DNA from: Melampsora larici-populina 98AG31
Lineage: Eukaryota > Basidiomycota > Pucciniomycetes > Pucciniales > Melampsoraceae
NCBI RefSeq assembly: GCF_000204055.1
Contig: NW_006768789.1
Location: forward strand, 670,243 to 734,242
Direction of reading: 5' to 3'
Length of the DNA stretch: 64,000 bases
The position numbers and the translations under genes were made by a program. The notes beneath the pieces were generated by a model that ran no database searches, was not told where the DNA came from, and saw nothing but the letters and a program-made list of their open reading frames with translations. This document shows, piece by piece, positions 47,663 to 59,440 of this stretch (position 1 is the stretch's first letter; every line of letters begins with the position of its first letter).

Positions 47663-48441
47663 AGAGGATCAAGAACACCGTATGACCAGATGGACTTCAC
47701 TCGTTTGCCATATTGTTTGGCTTCAATCAACATTGTATCGCTCTACATAAGCTTGAGCAGCACTGTATAGATTCCGGCTTGTACTTTTTAGACCTTCTTT
47801 TCCATTGTTTCCCGTGACTGTTGGCTTTCTGCTTGCGCATCCGGTTGTCTCCGAGTCCTGTTGGGAATTGCAGATTACTGGAAATTTGTGTCAGCTCCTG
47901 AGCCGGGTTTCTGGATCACCGGCTGCAAACATTTCAGGCTGAGCAGGCTCATCCGGCTGAAGCGGACTGAGTCCCGCGGTGCAGCCCGAGCTATGTGTAT
48001 GCCCGGGCAGGCCCGACGTGCTACACCATCTCACATCCCGGCCCGGGTCACGTGATATCGGAAAGCTCGCAGGCTGTATTCAAGGCATTGTACAGGGTAC
48101 TTCTGCAAGTAGGGTTGTCCGTTCGAAGCGGAGGAAGCCCTAAAGTAGACCTAAGTATGTCAGTCTCATCAACCATGTGCGAGGGCAGGACTGATTGGAG
48201 TATTGAGCATAGGGTGTGGAACACGAGTTTTGCAACATACACCAAACCCCAGACGCCCTTCTCCTCAAGGTTCAAGAACGATGCCGGGCGTAAGTGGCTT
48301 TTTAAACCCCCCACTGACGCACCCGTACCGCACTTCAATCGGCCGATTTCACGACTCTGACTGATCTCTATTGTGTCTTGACTCTTCACGGCGTATTACA
48401 AACCATTGATGGCGATTTGAACCTCCGAACGTGGATCGGCG
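47663..48441. other. eL14 upstream region
   Basis: GC-richer than the rest of the window at about 47930-48060. No gene recognised. It probably contains the carrier's 3' end and the eL14 promoter, including the palindrome listed separately. Confidence 0.5.
48048..48055. promoter_or_regulatory. E-box palindrome TCACGTGA
   Basis: A perfect TCACGTGA lies about 390 bp upstream of the eL14 start in a GC-rich patch. CACGTG is bound by fungal bHLH factors such as Cbf1-like proteins. A regulatory role here is inference only. Confidence 0.35.
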
Positions 48442-49022
48442 ATGCAGCCCAAGCTACACACTCCACCTACCTTCCGACGCTTCGTCGAGGTCGGACGAGT
48501 GGTGCTCATTGATGACCCATCATCCCCATCCAACGGCAGATTAGCTACTATCGTCGAGATTGTGGACCACAGCCGAGCCTTAATCGACGGTCCTACCACC
48601 TCCGTTCCTCGCCAGGCAATCGCCTTCCGTCGGGTCATCCTCACTCCATATGTCCTCAAAGGTCTTCCCCGGGGCGCCCGCAGTGCCACTCTTGGCAAGG
48701 CATTCGAGAAAGCGGAGGTTACCAACAAGTGGGAAGCAAGTAATTGGAAGAAGAGCATTGATGCTAAGGCTGTTAGACGATCGCTGACCGACTTCCAACG
48801 GTTCGTGTCTTTCTCATTCTTCAAATATCCATCCTCAGAAGACATCTTGCACCATACTGATACCTAATAATATCTAATTGCTCCGCCCTCTACTGCTCTT
48901 TGTTATGTCATAAACCTACTGTTTCATTTTTGTCAATTAGATTCGAAGTCATGCTGCTCAAAAGGCAAAAACGAGACATCATCGGCAAAGGCCTCGCCAA
49001 AGCAAAGAAAGCCAATGCATAA
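48442..49022 (+). CDS. RPL14: 60S ribosomal protein eL14
   Basis: Structural protein of the large cytosolic ribosomal subunit. Two exons (48442-48800 and 48941-49022) with a GT-AG intron give 146 aa, within the usual eukaryotic range. The family start FRRFVEVGRVVLI, the KOW-like NGRLATIVEIVDHSRALIDG and the basic C-terminal block SLTDFQRFEVMLLKRQKRD are all present. The intron splits the Arg codon of that block. The start at 48442 gives a short extra N-terminus (MQPKLHTPPT) relative to many homologues. A different 5' exon is possible, since N-termini of this family often cross an intron. No mutation is seen. Confidence 0.95.
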
Positions 49023-50300
49023 TTATCTTACTATCATGCTATCATCTTCGCCCCGCTGTCCCAATTACTGTTCACTCGGAGTTGACCTGCTCTCACTACC
49101 CACGCATGGCTGCCCTTCGTCCCCATATGTCTCAATACAAGCTGATGGGTTTCTGTCGGATGTTACTTGTCTTCAACGTCTCCGCTTTATGATAATACTC
49201 CTACATTTTTTATGCCGGCTATCATAAACCATGCTTCATGTGTTTTATACTTGTACTTGCACCCGGGAGACGTCTCAATGACCGCTACCTGTCAGTGAGA
49301 TCAAGGCTGAACCCAGCTTGCCCAACCAAAACGTCGTACATCATGTCTTCGAGTGAGAATACCTGGCCCTCTGAGTTTTGTGTCTGTAATTGTGTCACGG
49401 GCCCCCTTTTGTCATCAGTTTGACTTCATGTTTATGTCATGGTGACCCTTGCAGGACCACCGTAATATTATCAACATCTTAACCTTATCAGTCAATACGT
49501 TCGTTGACTGAGCTTTGAATTGTGGTGTTTCAATAAAACCTGTAAACACATTTGAAGAAAAAGGCAAAGAAAGTAAAAGGTGAGGGATCAGCAACTGCCA
49601 ACTATTGGGCTGACTCTTCACTAAAAAGATGAAGTGCAGACAAATGACAAATTCTTCACTTGGTACCCTCAAGTGAAGACTGCAGTTGGTTGACCTAAGA
49701 GGGTTTGATGCCAGTGTGAAGGCTGAGCTGTCCTACTAAGGATCTTCTTCTGAGCTCTGGTTGATCTTACAACTTTGGAGCCTGCAGTACCTTATACTCT
49801 GAAGCTTCAGGGGTGCCATAGTGTACTTTGGACTCTTTGAAGAGGATCCATTTGTAAATTCCAAGCTTGTTCTCTTAGCTGCACCACAAACCCTCAAGAT
49901 TGGTTGCCCAACCAATGCCAGAAAATGATTGGGCAACCGTTGTGGAAATCAAATTCAATGATGATATCTATATCTCATTTCTTTTCATTTATCTCACTTT
50001 GAGATTTGGAATCATTAAAAGTCCCAACTTTCAAATGAATAACTATATTTCAATAATAGTGATATTTTCCCCTTAGTCATATATTTCACTCACTCTTCAA
50101 AATATATATTCTCTGCACCATGCTAAGAACAAAACACATATTAACATATAAGATAAAGCAAGACTTCTCAATATCTGACTATGGCTCATTTGCTTTTGGA
50201 GTCAAGATTATCTTCAATATTTAATTTCATCAAGTATTAACTACCCTATTACAACATTATTCCATATCAACAAAATAAAATAAACAAAAGAAGAAATGCT
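49023..50300. other. Intergenic with one short stem-loop
   Basis: No gene. GGTTGCCCAA and TTGGGCAACC form a 10-bp stem around a short loop at about 49901-49940. It could be one end of an unrecognised element. Confidence 0.4.
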
Positions 50301-50329
50301 TCAAAACACAAGAAATCAAAAGAAATGAA

Positions 50330-50950
50330 GAGGAAGGCTCTGAAATCGAAATTGAAATCAGAAAGAAGCTTTAGTCAGTATAAGAAGAATGGACTAGAAA
50401 GAAAAGAAAGAGGAACTCACTCACAATCATCAAAGGATTCAATGTGATGGGACTTCAAAATCAAATCTAAGGAGCCTGTGAACAATCTAGAACAATCATA
50501 AACAGTGCCAAAGGAATCAAGGCAATTCAATAGTTGAAAAGAGAGAATAATAATTAGTATCATATAGAGTGGGAAGGAGATAAGAAGTTGAGAGCAATTT
50601 ACCTCAAACTCACACAATCAAAGGGAAAAGTCAAAATCAAAATTGAAAAGCAGTTGAATGGCAGTAGTTAGATTGTATTGAGTTGGCATGAGAAAAGAGA
50701 AGTAGAAGAAAGGAACTTACCTGGAGAGAGAAGAGCTAAAAATCGAAATTGGAATTGATAAGTATTGAAGGAAGGAGTTAATCTGGGAGCGACTAGATTA
50801 AAGATAAAAGAGATGACATCATTAGCAATAGAAAGCAGAGATAGCATGAGAGAAGTAGAAGGAAATGAACATACCTGGTGTCAATAGGGCTAGAATCGAG
50901 TTGGATGAGAAGGACTTGGCATGAGAGACGCTCGGAATCAATCGGAATCG
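50330..50950. repeat. Imperfect long-period repeats with splice-like sites
   Basis: Two or three diverged copies of a block of about 190 bp are visible. Each contains GCATGAGA, an AAGTAGAAG tract, a donor-like (on the minus strand) ACTTACCTGG or ACATACCTGG, and an AAATCGA / GAATCGA block followed by TTGGA. No protein-coding frame is shared. They might be leader exons of a spliced non-coding or transposon transcript on the minus strand. Confidence 0.35.
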
Positions 50951-52000
50951 GTCGGGTGAAAGAGAAAGAATCAGTCAGAGTTTTGGGAGTTGAAGGTTAT
51001 ATAAGGAGGGACTTTTGAAGGGAAAGAAGAGGGGGGATCCATCTATCAGATCGCATCTGTGTGTTTGAGTATCATCGTGTAGTGATTGTATCGGAATGAT
51101 TGAATTGTGTTGTGATTGAGTTGTTCAATCTAAAAAGTGTGACTTCCGGAGTGTCTTGGTGTTTCAAAAGTTGAAGCAGTTTTTTTTATTTAGTTAGTCA
51201 GTTATCAATTAAGAGAAGAGTGATCTAAAGAAAATATAAAAGACTTACTTGAATCAAGAATCGAGTGTTATTGAAAGTTGTCTTGGTTGTTGAAGTTGCT
51301 AACTTAAACCAAGCCCGATCGTGCAAAAGCTCACGGTAACCTGAAGCCGAGGCACGAGGGACTTGCACATTAAACGACATCTCTGGCGTGACCAATAGCC
51401 GCAAAAAGTGAAATCTGGGTCACTTTTGGATACATTCCATCCTATCTCATTCAATATTACTTTGATCTTATTTCTGAAACTGGCTGGTATGAGCTCAGCA
51501 TCTTGTACTTAACTTCTATTAGAAAAAAAGAGAATGTGTGTGGCTAAATTGTGGGAGGATAAATAGGGTTAGAAAGGTTGAATATCCTTGGAAGGGGTAA
51601 ATTCGGTTTATGGGTAAAAGTCGTGTAGAGGCGGAAGTGGTCAGAATCGTCCTACGTAATTTTTTCATAGATTTTTTTCAGGTTGAAGGCAGCTTTGCAG
51701 CATCTTAGTTTCATCTGTCCTCCTAGGCGGTGATTCTTACCTTCTCCGTCTCAGCCTACGCTACACTGCGTAGGAGTTCTACACCGTTTTGAATTGTGGT
51801 GTAACAAACAATTTTGACACTGTACTCCACTGTTTGGTATCCAAACCAGGGGTAGAGCTCTGCTTCGAACATTACTTCAAGTGTGGTTGCTAAACCATTT
51901 CCCTACCCCTACTGCCAGGGCATTTTACAGTGCATCTTTTTTTGGAATTGCTTCCAATCTGGCTCTGGTGCTCCATCATGTCCTTGTGGCAGTCACCCAA
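50951..52000. other. Intergenic, no gene seen
   Basis: AG- and AT-rich. No open frame of interest and no element with defined ends. Confidence 0.45.
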
Positions 52001-52057
52001 CAACGAGCGCACACGGACTGCCTTTGAGGCACAAAGGCGACTCGTGTGCGCTCGTTG
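52001..52057. repeat. Perfect 15-bp stem hairpin
   Basis: CAACGAGCGCACACG (52001-52015) is exactly complementary to CGTGTGCGCTCGTTG (52043-52057), with a 27-nt loop that itself contains GCCTTT/AAAGGC. GC-rich against its surroundings. Class unknown. Confidence 0.7.
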
Positions 52058-52534
52058 ACAAGCGAAGACCACACGGGTGTGGTGCTCATTTTAAGGGTTA
52101 CAAATAACATTGCAGACAGCCACTTGTTCACACAAATACAATGCAAGACAAGGCAAAAAAGAAAAAAACAATGAAAATGAAAAAGTAACAAAAATTTATT
52201 CTTATGATTTCGTGAATAAACAGTGGATGTAGGAGTGTTGTTTGGGTGGAAATGGAAACTTTATAGAGTATATAAGCATCATTGCTCAACTTGATCCTGT
52301 GTCTTACCTTCCGCCCTCTTCAGTTAGTCCTCTCATTGTGACAAAGATATATTTCAGACTGGCTCTAAAAATACTTTCTCAAATTTCTGAGTCTATCCAA
52401 AAATGCCCATCCTGAGATTTGAACCTAAAAAGTGACCAAAACTAAAATAATGTTTTTACAAAAAGGTTGGAGTGTCAGAAAACAAGTTCTGGTTTGAAAA
52501 TGTCAAATATGAAATTACTGGCACATCATCTTCC

Positions 52535-52741
52535 GCACCGCCAACATAGATGCCTCGGATTGAAAAATCCAAGGCATAATCGGATGGAAACCCTCGGACA
52601 GGTCTTGTCCGAGGATTTGTCCAAGGTATTTTTTGACGCAAAATAATACCTCGGATCAAAACCTCGGAAAGGCTTTGTCCGAGGATTTGAATCCGATGAT
52701 ACCTCGGATTTTTCAATCCGAGGCATCTTTGTTGGCTGTGC
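52535..52741. mobile_element. Palindromic MITE of unknown superfamily
   Basis: A 207-bp element whose two halves are inverted copies. The left end begins GCACCGCCAACATAGATG and the right end, inverted, GCACAGCCAACAAAGATG; both then continue CCTCGGATTGAAAAATCC. Further TCCGAGG/CCTCGGA motifs repeat through the interior. No target duplication could be fixed, so the superfamily is left open. Confidence 0.65.
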
Positions 52742-53628
52742 TGCAGGTGATTTATAATCATGATTGGATGATGGAATGAGTTGAATGCTAGTCAGGCAAG
52801 TGAAACTTGGTAGTAAATCTGATAGAGTTGGTTTAGGATTGTCATTAGAATTGAGATCTAAATGATTAGCAGAAGTTGATGGTAAGAGTGGGAGATGTTT
52901 AGAAGTACTAGGTATGAGGAAGTGAGATAGGTGTCCAAAGAGATCAAGAGACAGCCATAAAATTGGAATCATAATTTGTTGATAGAGACCAATAGCCTTG
53001 ATGATTGAATAGAAAAAAGAGGTGAAGTGTTGTTTGAATGTTGATGGCAATGATGAGATTGAGGAAAGGAAAAAAGTCAATTGATGGTGTCAGTTGAATG
53101 GAGGTGGAAAAAAATTAATTGAGTTTGAACAATTTGTTCTTCCAACCAAGGCTTTGATGCAGTTGTTACCACAGCCAAGCTTTGAAGTGCTGGATGACAC
53201 GGCCTATCAGAAAAACAGCTGGCCAGCTGTCCACTCTCCCAACCAACCCACCTCTGTGATTCCACCCCTTCAAATCATAGGACAAAGAGTTCAAAATTTT
53301 ATTCAGTCATTTATAGATGCAGCATAAGTACTTGATGTACCCGATCAGATTAAGTGTCTTGTTGAGAAAAACCAATCTTGGGAAGAGAAAATCAGAATAC
53401 TATGGGATTGGGGGGAGATGGTAGAGCTGAGTTGTTCAAAACATGATACAGCCAACTGTATCAAGTGTTTTTGTCAAGAGATTCAATGAAGGGCAAAGGA
53501 AATTGAATTCAGGCAGTTTGAGATGACAGACTGACAGAGCTGGGCACATGGGAAGAGCGGGAGGCAAGTGGTGAGCCGGCTGTTTTGATGCCAAGCTGTA
53601 TTGTCTTTGGATTATTCACAACTGTTGA
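52742..53628. other. Intergenic, no supportable gene
   Basis: Minus- and plus-strand open frames here lack ATG starts in good context, splice partners or domains. One minus-strand stretch near 52930-53060 is hydrophobic, but I could not build a gene. Confidence 0.4.
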
Positions 53629-54443
53629 CACTACAAGAAACATAACATTTTCTGGGCAGAAAATTAAATTATTTGTATACAAAAATCTGGAAAGGTCAGA
53701 AACAGAGCAAAAAATGTGAAAAAATATGCATCCTGTTCCTTGGTATGAGATCTCCAATCTGCATATTTTTCCGTATTTTTGGGGTTCATATTGGTGAGTG
53801 TACTAACAATAAACCCTCATAATCACCAGATTACCACCTGTAACAGATGCTGGAATTTGGCTGATCAGTGCTGAGAGAAAGTTTTGATTACTATAAAACC
53901 CCATAACTTTGTCAATTCTGGCTCAAAACACTCGATTTTGGGTGCATTAGAAAGCTGAATTCCTGAACTACAACTTTCGTATTGACTCAAAATGTGTAAT
54001 CCCAATGGCTGACATTCTATTCAATGATATGTGAAATTTGATTTCATTGGGGATATCTTTCTTTTCAGGCCCGCCACGTATTTGGTTCATTTATGAACTA
54101 TCTTCAGGCAAATACCAGCTTCCAATGCACTCAAAATCGAGTGTTTTGAGCCAGAATTGACGAAGTTATGGGGTTTTGTAGTAATCAAAATTTTCTCTCA
54201 GCATTGATCAGCCAAATTCCAGCATCTGTTACAGGTGGTAATCTGGTGATTATGAGGGTTTATTGTTAGTACACTCACCAATATGAACCCCAAAAATACG
54301 GAAAAATATGCAGATTGGAGATCTCAAACCAAGGAACAGAATGCATATTTTTTCATATTTTTTGCTCTGTTTCTGACCTTTCCAGATTTTTGTATACAAA
54401 TAATTTAATTTTCTGCCCAGAAAATGTTATGTTTCTTGTAGTG
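53629..54443. mobile_element. CACTA-type (En/Spm) non-autonomous element
   Basis: An 815-bp element begins CACTACAAGAAACATAAC and ends with its inverted copy, closing in GTAGTG. The arms are about 335 bp long and nearly identical; about 145 bp of unrelated spacer lies between them (about 53967-54112). The trinucleotide TGA flanks both ends (53626-53628 and 54444-54446), the 3-bp duplication expected for CACTA elements. CACTACAAGAAA is a typical CACTA terminus. There is no coding sequence. The arms could fold into a very long hairpin RNA if transcribed. Confidence 0.92.
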
Positions 54444-54446
54444 TGA

Positions 54447-55370
54447 ACCACTGTTTGAGAACCACTTTGAAGCAAACACTGGCCCAAAAATGATGATCAT
54501 TGTGGTGTTGAAACTGATTACCCATAATTGGTTTCTAATCTGAAATTCAAGTGGATTCTGGGCTGCACTGGCTCAACCTGCTTGCAAAACAGATTGCAAG
54601 TCCAGTGCCAAACCAATTCATAATCAGTCCCAATCAAGGGTCTGCTCAAACCTCGTAGAACCTCTTTGGCAATAAAAACCACTGGTGATAAAAACACAGT
54701 CCATTGTTTATTAATCCCACCAGCTCAGATCACCGCTTTGAGGTTTTACAACAACCTAGACAATAGTAGGACTAGGATAATTAGGAAACAATACCACTAT
54801 GCTCAATATTCTCAGTAAATAATTCAGTAAGATGTGATGAGTGGTTGTGGTGTGATTAGAAGTTAGTTCCTCTTCCAAAGTGCAAAGAAGAAGATTTTAT
54901 ATATCCAAGACCTACATGTTAACTTGTGGTTGGCCCTTAGGTTTGTATTTTTCTTTGGGTTTGGTTCAAATTTACTACATAAGTCACACTTAAGTCTTAT
55001 TTTTACAATTGACTCTTGAAACTGAGCCATCAGGTGTAATTCTTATGGTTTTAGACAAGTTACATATATTTACATGTGATTTTGTTACTCTGTGGTCCTG
55101 TACAGCTCAGGGCTGACAATACACCTAACAAAGCCACTGTGTTTTTTTTGTATTGTGATCTTAATGACTTGAGTCAATCAATCACCCAAATAGATCCCCC
55201 AACTTTGTATCAAAATGGGAGCCAGTCATACTAGCTACATAATCATTGATTGTTCAAGAAATTTGAAACAGAACAAGAAAGCTTGTCTTATGCTGACACT
55301 TCTCAGGACCAACAGTTTAAGCAAATGGAAGAAGAGAAGGTGAACATCTAGCTGGATTTAGTTTAACACA
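54447..55370. other. Intergenic, no gene seen
   Basis: No supportable gene or element with defined ends. Confidence 0.4.
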
Positions 55371-55376
55371 CAATTT

Positions 55377-55953
55377 GTTTTAGTTCACTAAAACAAGAGA
55401 AGGTGAGGTCCTTTTGATTATCTGCAAAGGAAACTCCAGTCAAAGAGTTCAGAGAGGTTGCTCAGTTGGTCCCTGCTACAACTCCTATGGGCTTTAAAAT
55501 ATTGCATGAAAATCCTAAGCTTACTTCTATCTCTGATTGACACTTGGAGGTCAAACGCCAAAAGATTGCTACAAACAACCAGTATGACAAATCTAAGGTG
55601 GAGGCATTATCAGAAGGTTCTGCAGGTGTAAGTACCATACAATCTCACTTTTTGCTTAACCCTCCAGAGTGACTGTTGTTCACCTATCTGGACCAGCCTG
55701 CAATCTTAAGTCCTGGAGAACAGAAACTTTGCTCTTTGATGACCCAATTCAAAAAGGATTTCATGGCCGGTGTGGTGATCTATTTATGAAATCAATCAAG
55801 AAAATTAATCATCATAACTTTATCAAATTATTAGGAAACTTCAGTATAGCAGAAAATTCGAAAAGCAGGTTTCCAGATCAATTGAAGCTCTTAGAGGCTT
55901 ATGTATACTTATATATTCAAAATTATGTCATCTTATTTCAAATATATTCTTAA
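55377..55953 (+). pseudogene. Decayed transposon-type protein exons
   Basis: Two stretches read like successive exons of one protein. The first has EFREVAQLVPATTPMGFKIL, then a TGA at about 55538, then HLEVKRQKIATNNQYDKSK. An intron-like gap (GTAAGT...CCAG) at about 55629-55670 follows. The second holds VTVVHLSGPACNLKSWRTET and KGFHGRCGDLFMKSIKKINH and ends in LLEAYVYLYIQNYV. I have an impression of large repeated families in rust and mushroom genomes with such a block, unverified here. It looks like a relic of a mobile-element protein; function unknown. Confidence 0.5.
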
Positions 55954-55974
55954 GATCATTATAGTGTACTTACA

Positions 55975-57125
55975 AAGTTATTACAAAAAGACAGGAAAAG
56001 AAGAATTCAAAAATATAGGTGTAAAAGTTGGAAAACGGTTTTTAGGGTATTAATAATTAAGTTATGGGTTTATTAAGGTTAGAATATGAAAGAACAACAC
56101 TTTATTATACAGCAACAATTTTAATCTTGGAGTTTGATAAGGGAAAACAGAAGTGATTAGTAGAAAGGTACTTTTTTGAAGATGGTAAACAAGGGTTATA
56201 CGTGTAGTTTACATATGTAGTGGTGGTAGTGATGGAAATTAAGCTTGCCAAGAGGATTTTCACTTTTAAGGTTGTAGAAGATGATGTCATATTACATGAG
56301 CAAGAAAAAAAGGAGTAGCAGCTGTGGAAAGTGAAGAAAATGGGTGAATTTCGTCAAAAATGAAGGTTTTCAGCTAATTACATATGCCAAATGACATCAG
56401 CCTAGGTTGGTAGATAGCTCATTCAATGAAGAAGAGTGTATTACATAATTTCCAAACTTTAAATCATTAGTAACGGAGGTGTATGTAAAAAGTTTTAAGG
56501 GAAATAAGAAATTGGTGCGAATCTCAAATTTACAGTCACAAGTCAACATGTAACACCAAAAACCTTAACTTCACAACTCAATATCTTACTCATCACTCAT
56601 CAGAAATAGGTCATATGGGTGTCATAAATGATCAGTATCACGAGGGCTACAAGATGCACTATAGTAGATCAAAATTGGACCACATCTGAAAAAATTTGTA
56701 ATCTCAAAAATTGGTTTGCAGCTAGTTTACAAGGAAAGAATCACCTGTATTCATCATAAAAAGTGCTGTACATCATATTATTGCGTCATTGATCACTTTT
56801 GGCTGTGAAAATTACATCATACATTAGTAACAAGATCATTACATTGCGTCATTACATGGTTTTTAGGGTTCTTTAGGCGGATTTGACTGGTTTTTGAGGC
56901 TGTTGACTATTGCAGAGGTTGTTACTTGTGGATATAAGTACTCCATGATGATTTTGGGATTGTTGTTCCCCTTTCTGCATCTTATACCTTTGTTGTAGTG
57001 TTATAAATCATCATTTATTTACTATATTTGTACTAAGATCACTTAAATCCGCCCCTTCAAAGCAAGGAGAAATTTATTGACGTGTGTTAAAGACTATAAG
57101 TCAAATTGGGAATAATACTTAAAAA
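55975..57125 (+). repeat. 1.1-kb interspersed repeat, copy B
   Basis: This is the plus-strand homologue of 995-2130 (which runs on the minus strand), diverged by substitutions and small indels over its whole length. It begins within tens of bases of the decayed exons at 55377-55953, so it may be another part of the same old element. Confidence 0.7.
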
Positions 57126-57379
57126 CAGTATTGCTAGTAATAACATAGTGTGTGGAATTTTTTGCGCTTAAAATCTGGGAATAATACTACACAACAGTAT
57201 TGCTTTATTTCTCTGATGCCTTTATCTTTTTCTCTGTTATCACAAAGTGGTCAGCAAGTTCCCTTGTGCTGGTTTCTTTGAAGAAGGCAGTCTTTAGGCA
57301 ACTTCTACCATATTACACGTAGTAGATTATCCCTTCTTAGGTGTTGTAAAGCTCTTGTTGAGCTTTAAATACTACACCG

Positions 57380-58060
57380 GCCAAAGCATCACCACCATTG
57401 CCAACGCAAAAGAGCCATATCTTTGTATTCTTCTCAATACACCATGCATACACACATGGGCAAATGATTGGGTAAGTGCAATGGCTAATCTGAGTTTTTT
57501 TGAAATCACACTCTAACTTCTATTTTTGCTCAGGCTGATGGGGTCCCTGGTGTTTATGAGGTCAACCAGCCTGCAAAATGGCCTGAATTTACCTAGGTCA
57601 AGGTGGCCAACTACAAGAAAGAGAAGAACTTGCTGCTTGGTTTGACTCCAGCCAAAGCAACTACCTCCTTACCCACCACTGGAGCAAACATTCACCATAA
57701 CTACTATGGTCAAGGTGTCCAATTGGACAGGTTCTCCCCAGCCATACCAGGTCTTCCCTTCTTTGGTGCAGCGTCTGTTAACCACCCACCACATCAAGTT
57801 CCCACCAAGTCTCATCATTTATTGCCCCCTCCTCAGATTCTGCCCTTTGAGGACTTCTTATTATTTGCTGGTATTACTCCAAAGATGAAGAAGACTTGGG
57901 ACATTGTGGCCAAAGAGGGTATTGCTGACTTTTCTCACGTGCTGGACCATCAGACTTACACATTCAAGAGCTTTTGAAGTATGGGGATTCTCTTTGCTCA
58001 TGCTGACAACATATCAAAGGTCATTCCTAAGTTTAACCTTCACCTCAAATCACTGTGATT
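57380..58060 (+). pseudogene. Pseudogene with SAM-like C-terminal motif
   Basis: A first exon ending HTWANDW (donor GTAAGT at about 57472) joins an exon starting ADGVPGVYEVNQPAKWPEF. That frame is broken by TAG at about 57594, resumes as KVANYKKEKNLLLGLTPAK, then runs through a Pro/His-rich stretch to LPFEDFLLFAGITPKMKKTW. There it resembles a small helical SAM-type domain (GIADFSHVLDHQTYTFKSF). A TGA at 57975-57977 interrupts it before MGILFAHADNISKVIPKF. The frame is otherwise continuous, so two nonsense changes inactivate it. Probably an expanded or transposon-linked family; function unknown. Confidence 0.6.
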
Positions 58061-58809
58061 TCTGATTTGTATTCCTTTCTATGTTATGAGTGTTGATTTG
58101 GCAAGTGTTGCCACAATTCACATTCCAAAATATGTTGGTACTATCTTTCCATCATCCCTTAGGTAGCCATTTTTGATTTGTTTTTTTTATCTGAGTTTTG
58201 ATGTGGTTTATGTTGCAACCCAATACATTATATCCCCCCAAATAAAGTGTTTGATTGATTGTGTGTGTTTCTCAAGCTTGATCTTATGTTTCCTCTTTGT
58301 GAAATGAAAGTACTTAAATACCAGTCTATGCAAAAGCTTCTAAGAGTGCTGAGAAAAAATTTACTAGGAAAGAGACCTCTGTTTGCTGATGTGGAATTTT
58401 CTTTGTTCCAAGTCTTTGTTTGGTCTTCAATTTTTTTTTGGCGTAGCCTCCTCTCACAAAGGAGCTAAATACAAAATTTTCCCCCCAAATATTTCTTTAT
58501 TCCAATTTTTTGCTTGGTTTTTTTGGGTAGTTTTCTGTGTCTCACCAAGGCACTCAATCTCAAAAACCAACTTGGAATAATCTTCCTTTAGCCCAAGTCA
58601 ATTTTTCTTTAAAGTTTAAAGCACTCAATATGAAAAAGCAAGCTGGAACAATTTGGCAACAAAATGTTTGATCATAAAGTAACAATCAATCTTCCCCTAC
58701 ATCCAATACCCACACACAGTATACAACTATGCATAAGAGCACCTGAAAACAATTGCCAAGTCTGGTCCATGATTAGATCAATTTTCTTGTCATCTGATGT
58801 TAGTGATAG

Positions 58810-59440
58810 GCTTTGTGTCCAACAGAAGTGTGATTTGAGGACACTAACTCCCCCTCAATTGGCTTGAGATCAGGCAAGTAAGGTGGGAGGTACACAATTC
58901 ATATACCTCTTTCCGCAGCCAGCTTGGCTATGAGACCACCTTTGTGTATCTGTGCATTATCCATAACTAAAACCAAATCAGCTTGAGGGTACACATTCAT
59001 GACAGGAAACTAACATCTAGGAAATGCAAAGACATCAAAAATACATCAGTGACAACCAAGAGCCATGGGGAGAAGAAAGAATCAAACAAAAGACTGACCA
59101 AGCAATGTTTGAGGAATCCCTCAAAATCTTCCAAAAATAACTGCCCTCTTGACAGTCCACATCCAGAACGCCAAAATATTTCCCTCTGCAGCTCCATGGG
59201 ATATGGGTGGTGTGTTGCCCTTGCCTTTGGCTGAACTGCCTGCAGAGGTATCTTTCTTGGATAGAACACTCATCTGATATCAAACAGTCAGATATTCAAT
59301 TTTTTTTTGAAACACAAAGAAAAAAAGACAACAGGCCTTACCCAAGAAGACAAGCATGTTGGGGGTCAAACCACCCACTGCATGTAGATAATTGGCTCTC
59401 TTTGAGGGACTCTGGTTGGGGTGCACCGTGCAAGCCTTCT
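58810..59440 (-). pseudogene. DDE_3-type transposase/endonuclease remnant
   Basis: Minus-strand fragments match the DDE_3 (Tc1/mariner-like, IS630-related) core: SDECSIQERYLCRQFSQRQG near 59220-59280, then a diverged middle with frame changes. After an acceptor (GATGTTAG near 59012) comes NVYPQADLVLVMDNAQIHKG with the second catalytic Asp. A TGA at about 58909 follows, then IVYLPPYLPDLKPIEGE with the final Glu. The order first Asp, D-N-A-x-I-H, Y-L-P-P-Y-x-P-D-L-x-P-I-E is diagnostic for the family. Clearly dead; no ends or duplication were found. Confidence 0.75.

Noticed and set aside
48048..48360. Plus- and minus-strand open frames of about 120 codons before eL14
   Set aside because: They overlap each other on opposite strands in GC-rich DNA, have no domain, start context or splice partner, and fit composition effects in a promoter region.
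52395..52435. tRNA-like T-arm (GGTTCAAAT on the minus strand)
   Set aside because: No acceptor stem, D-arm or anticodon arm can be built around it.
53094..53327. ORF of 77 codons with Pro-rich end
   Set aside because: No ATG in good context, no domain, and an opposite-strand frame overlaps it; insufficient support.
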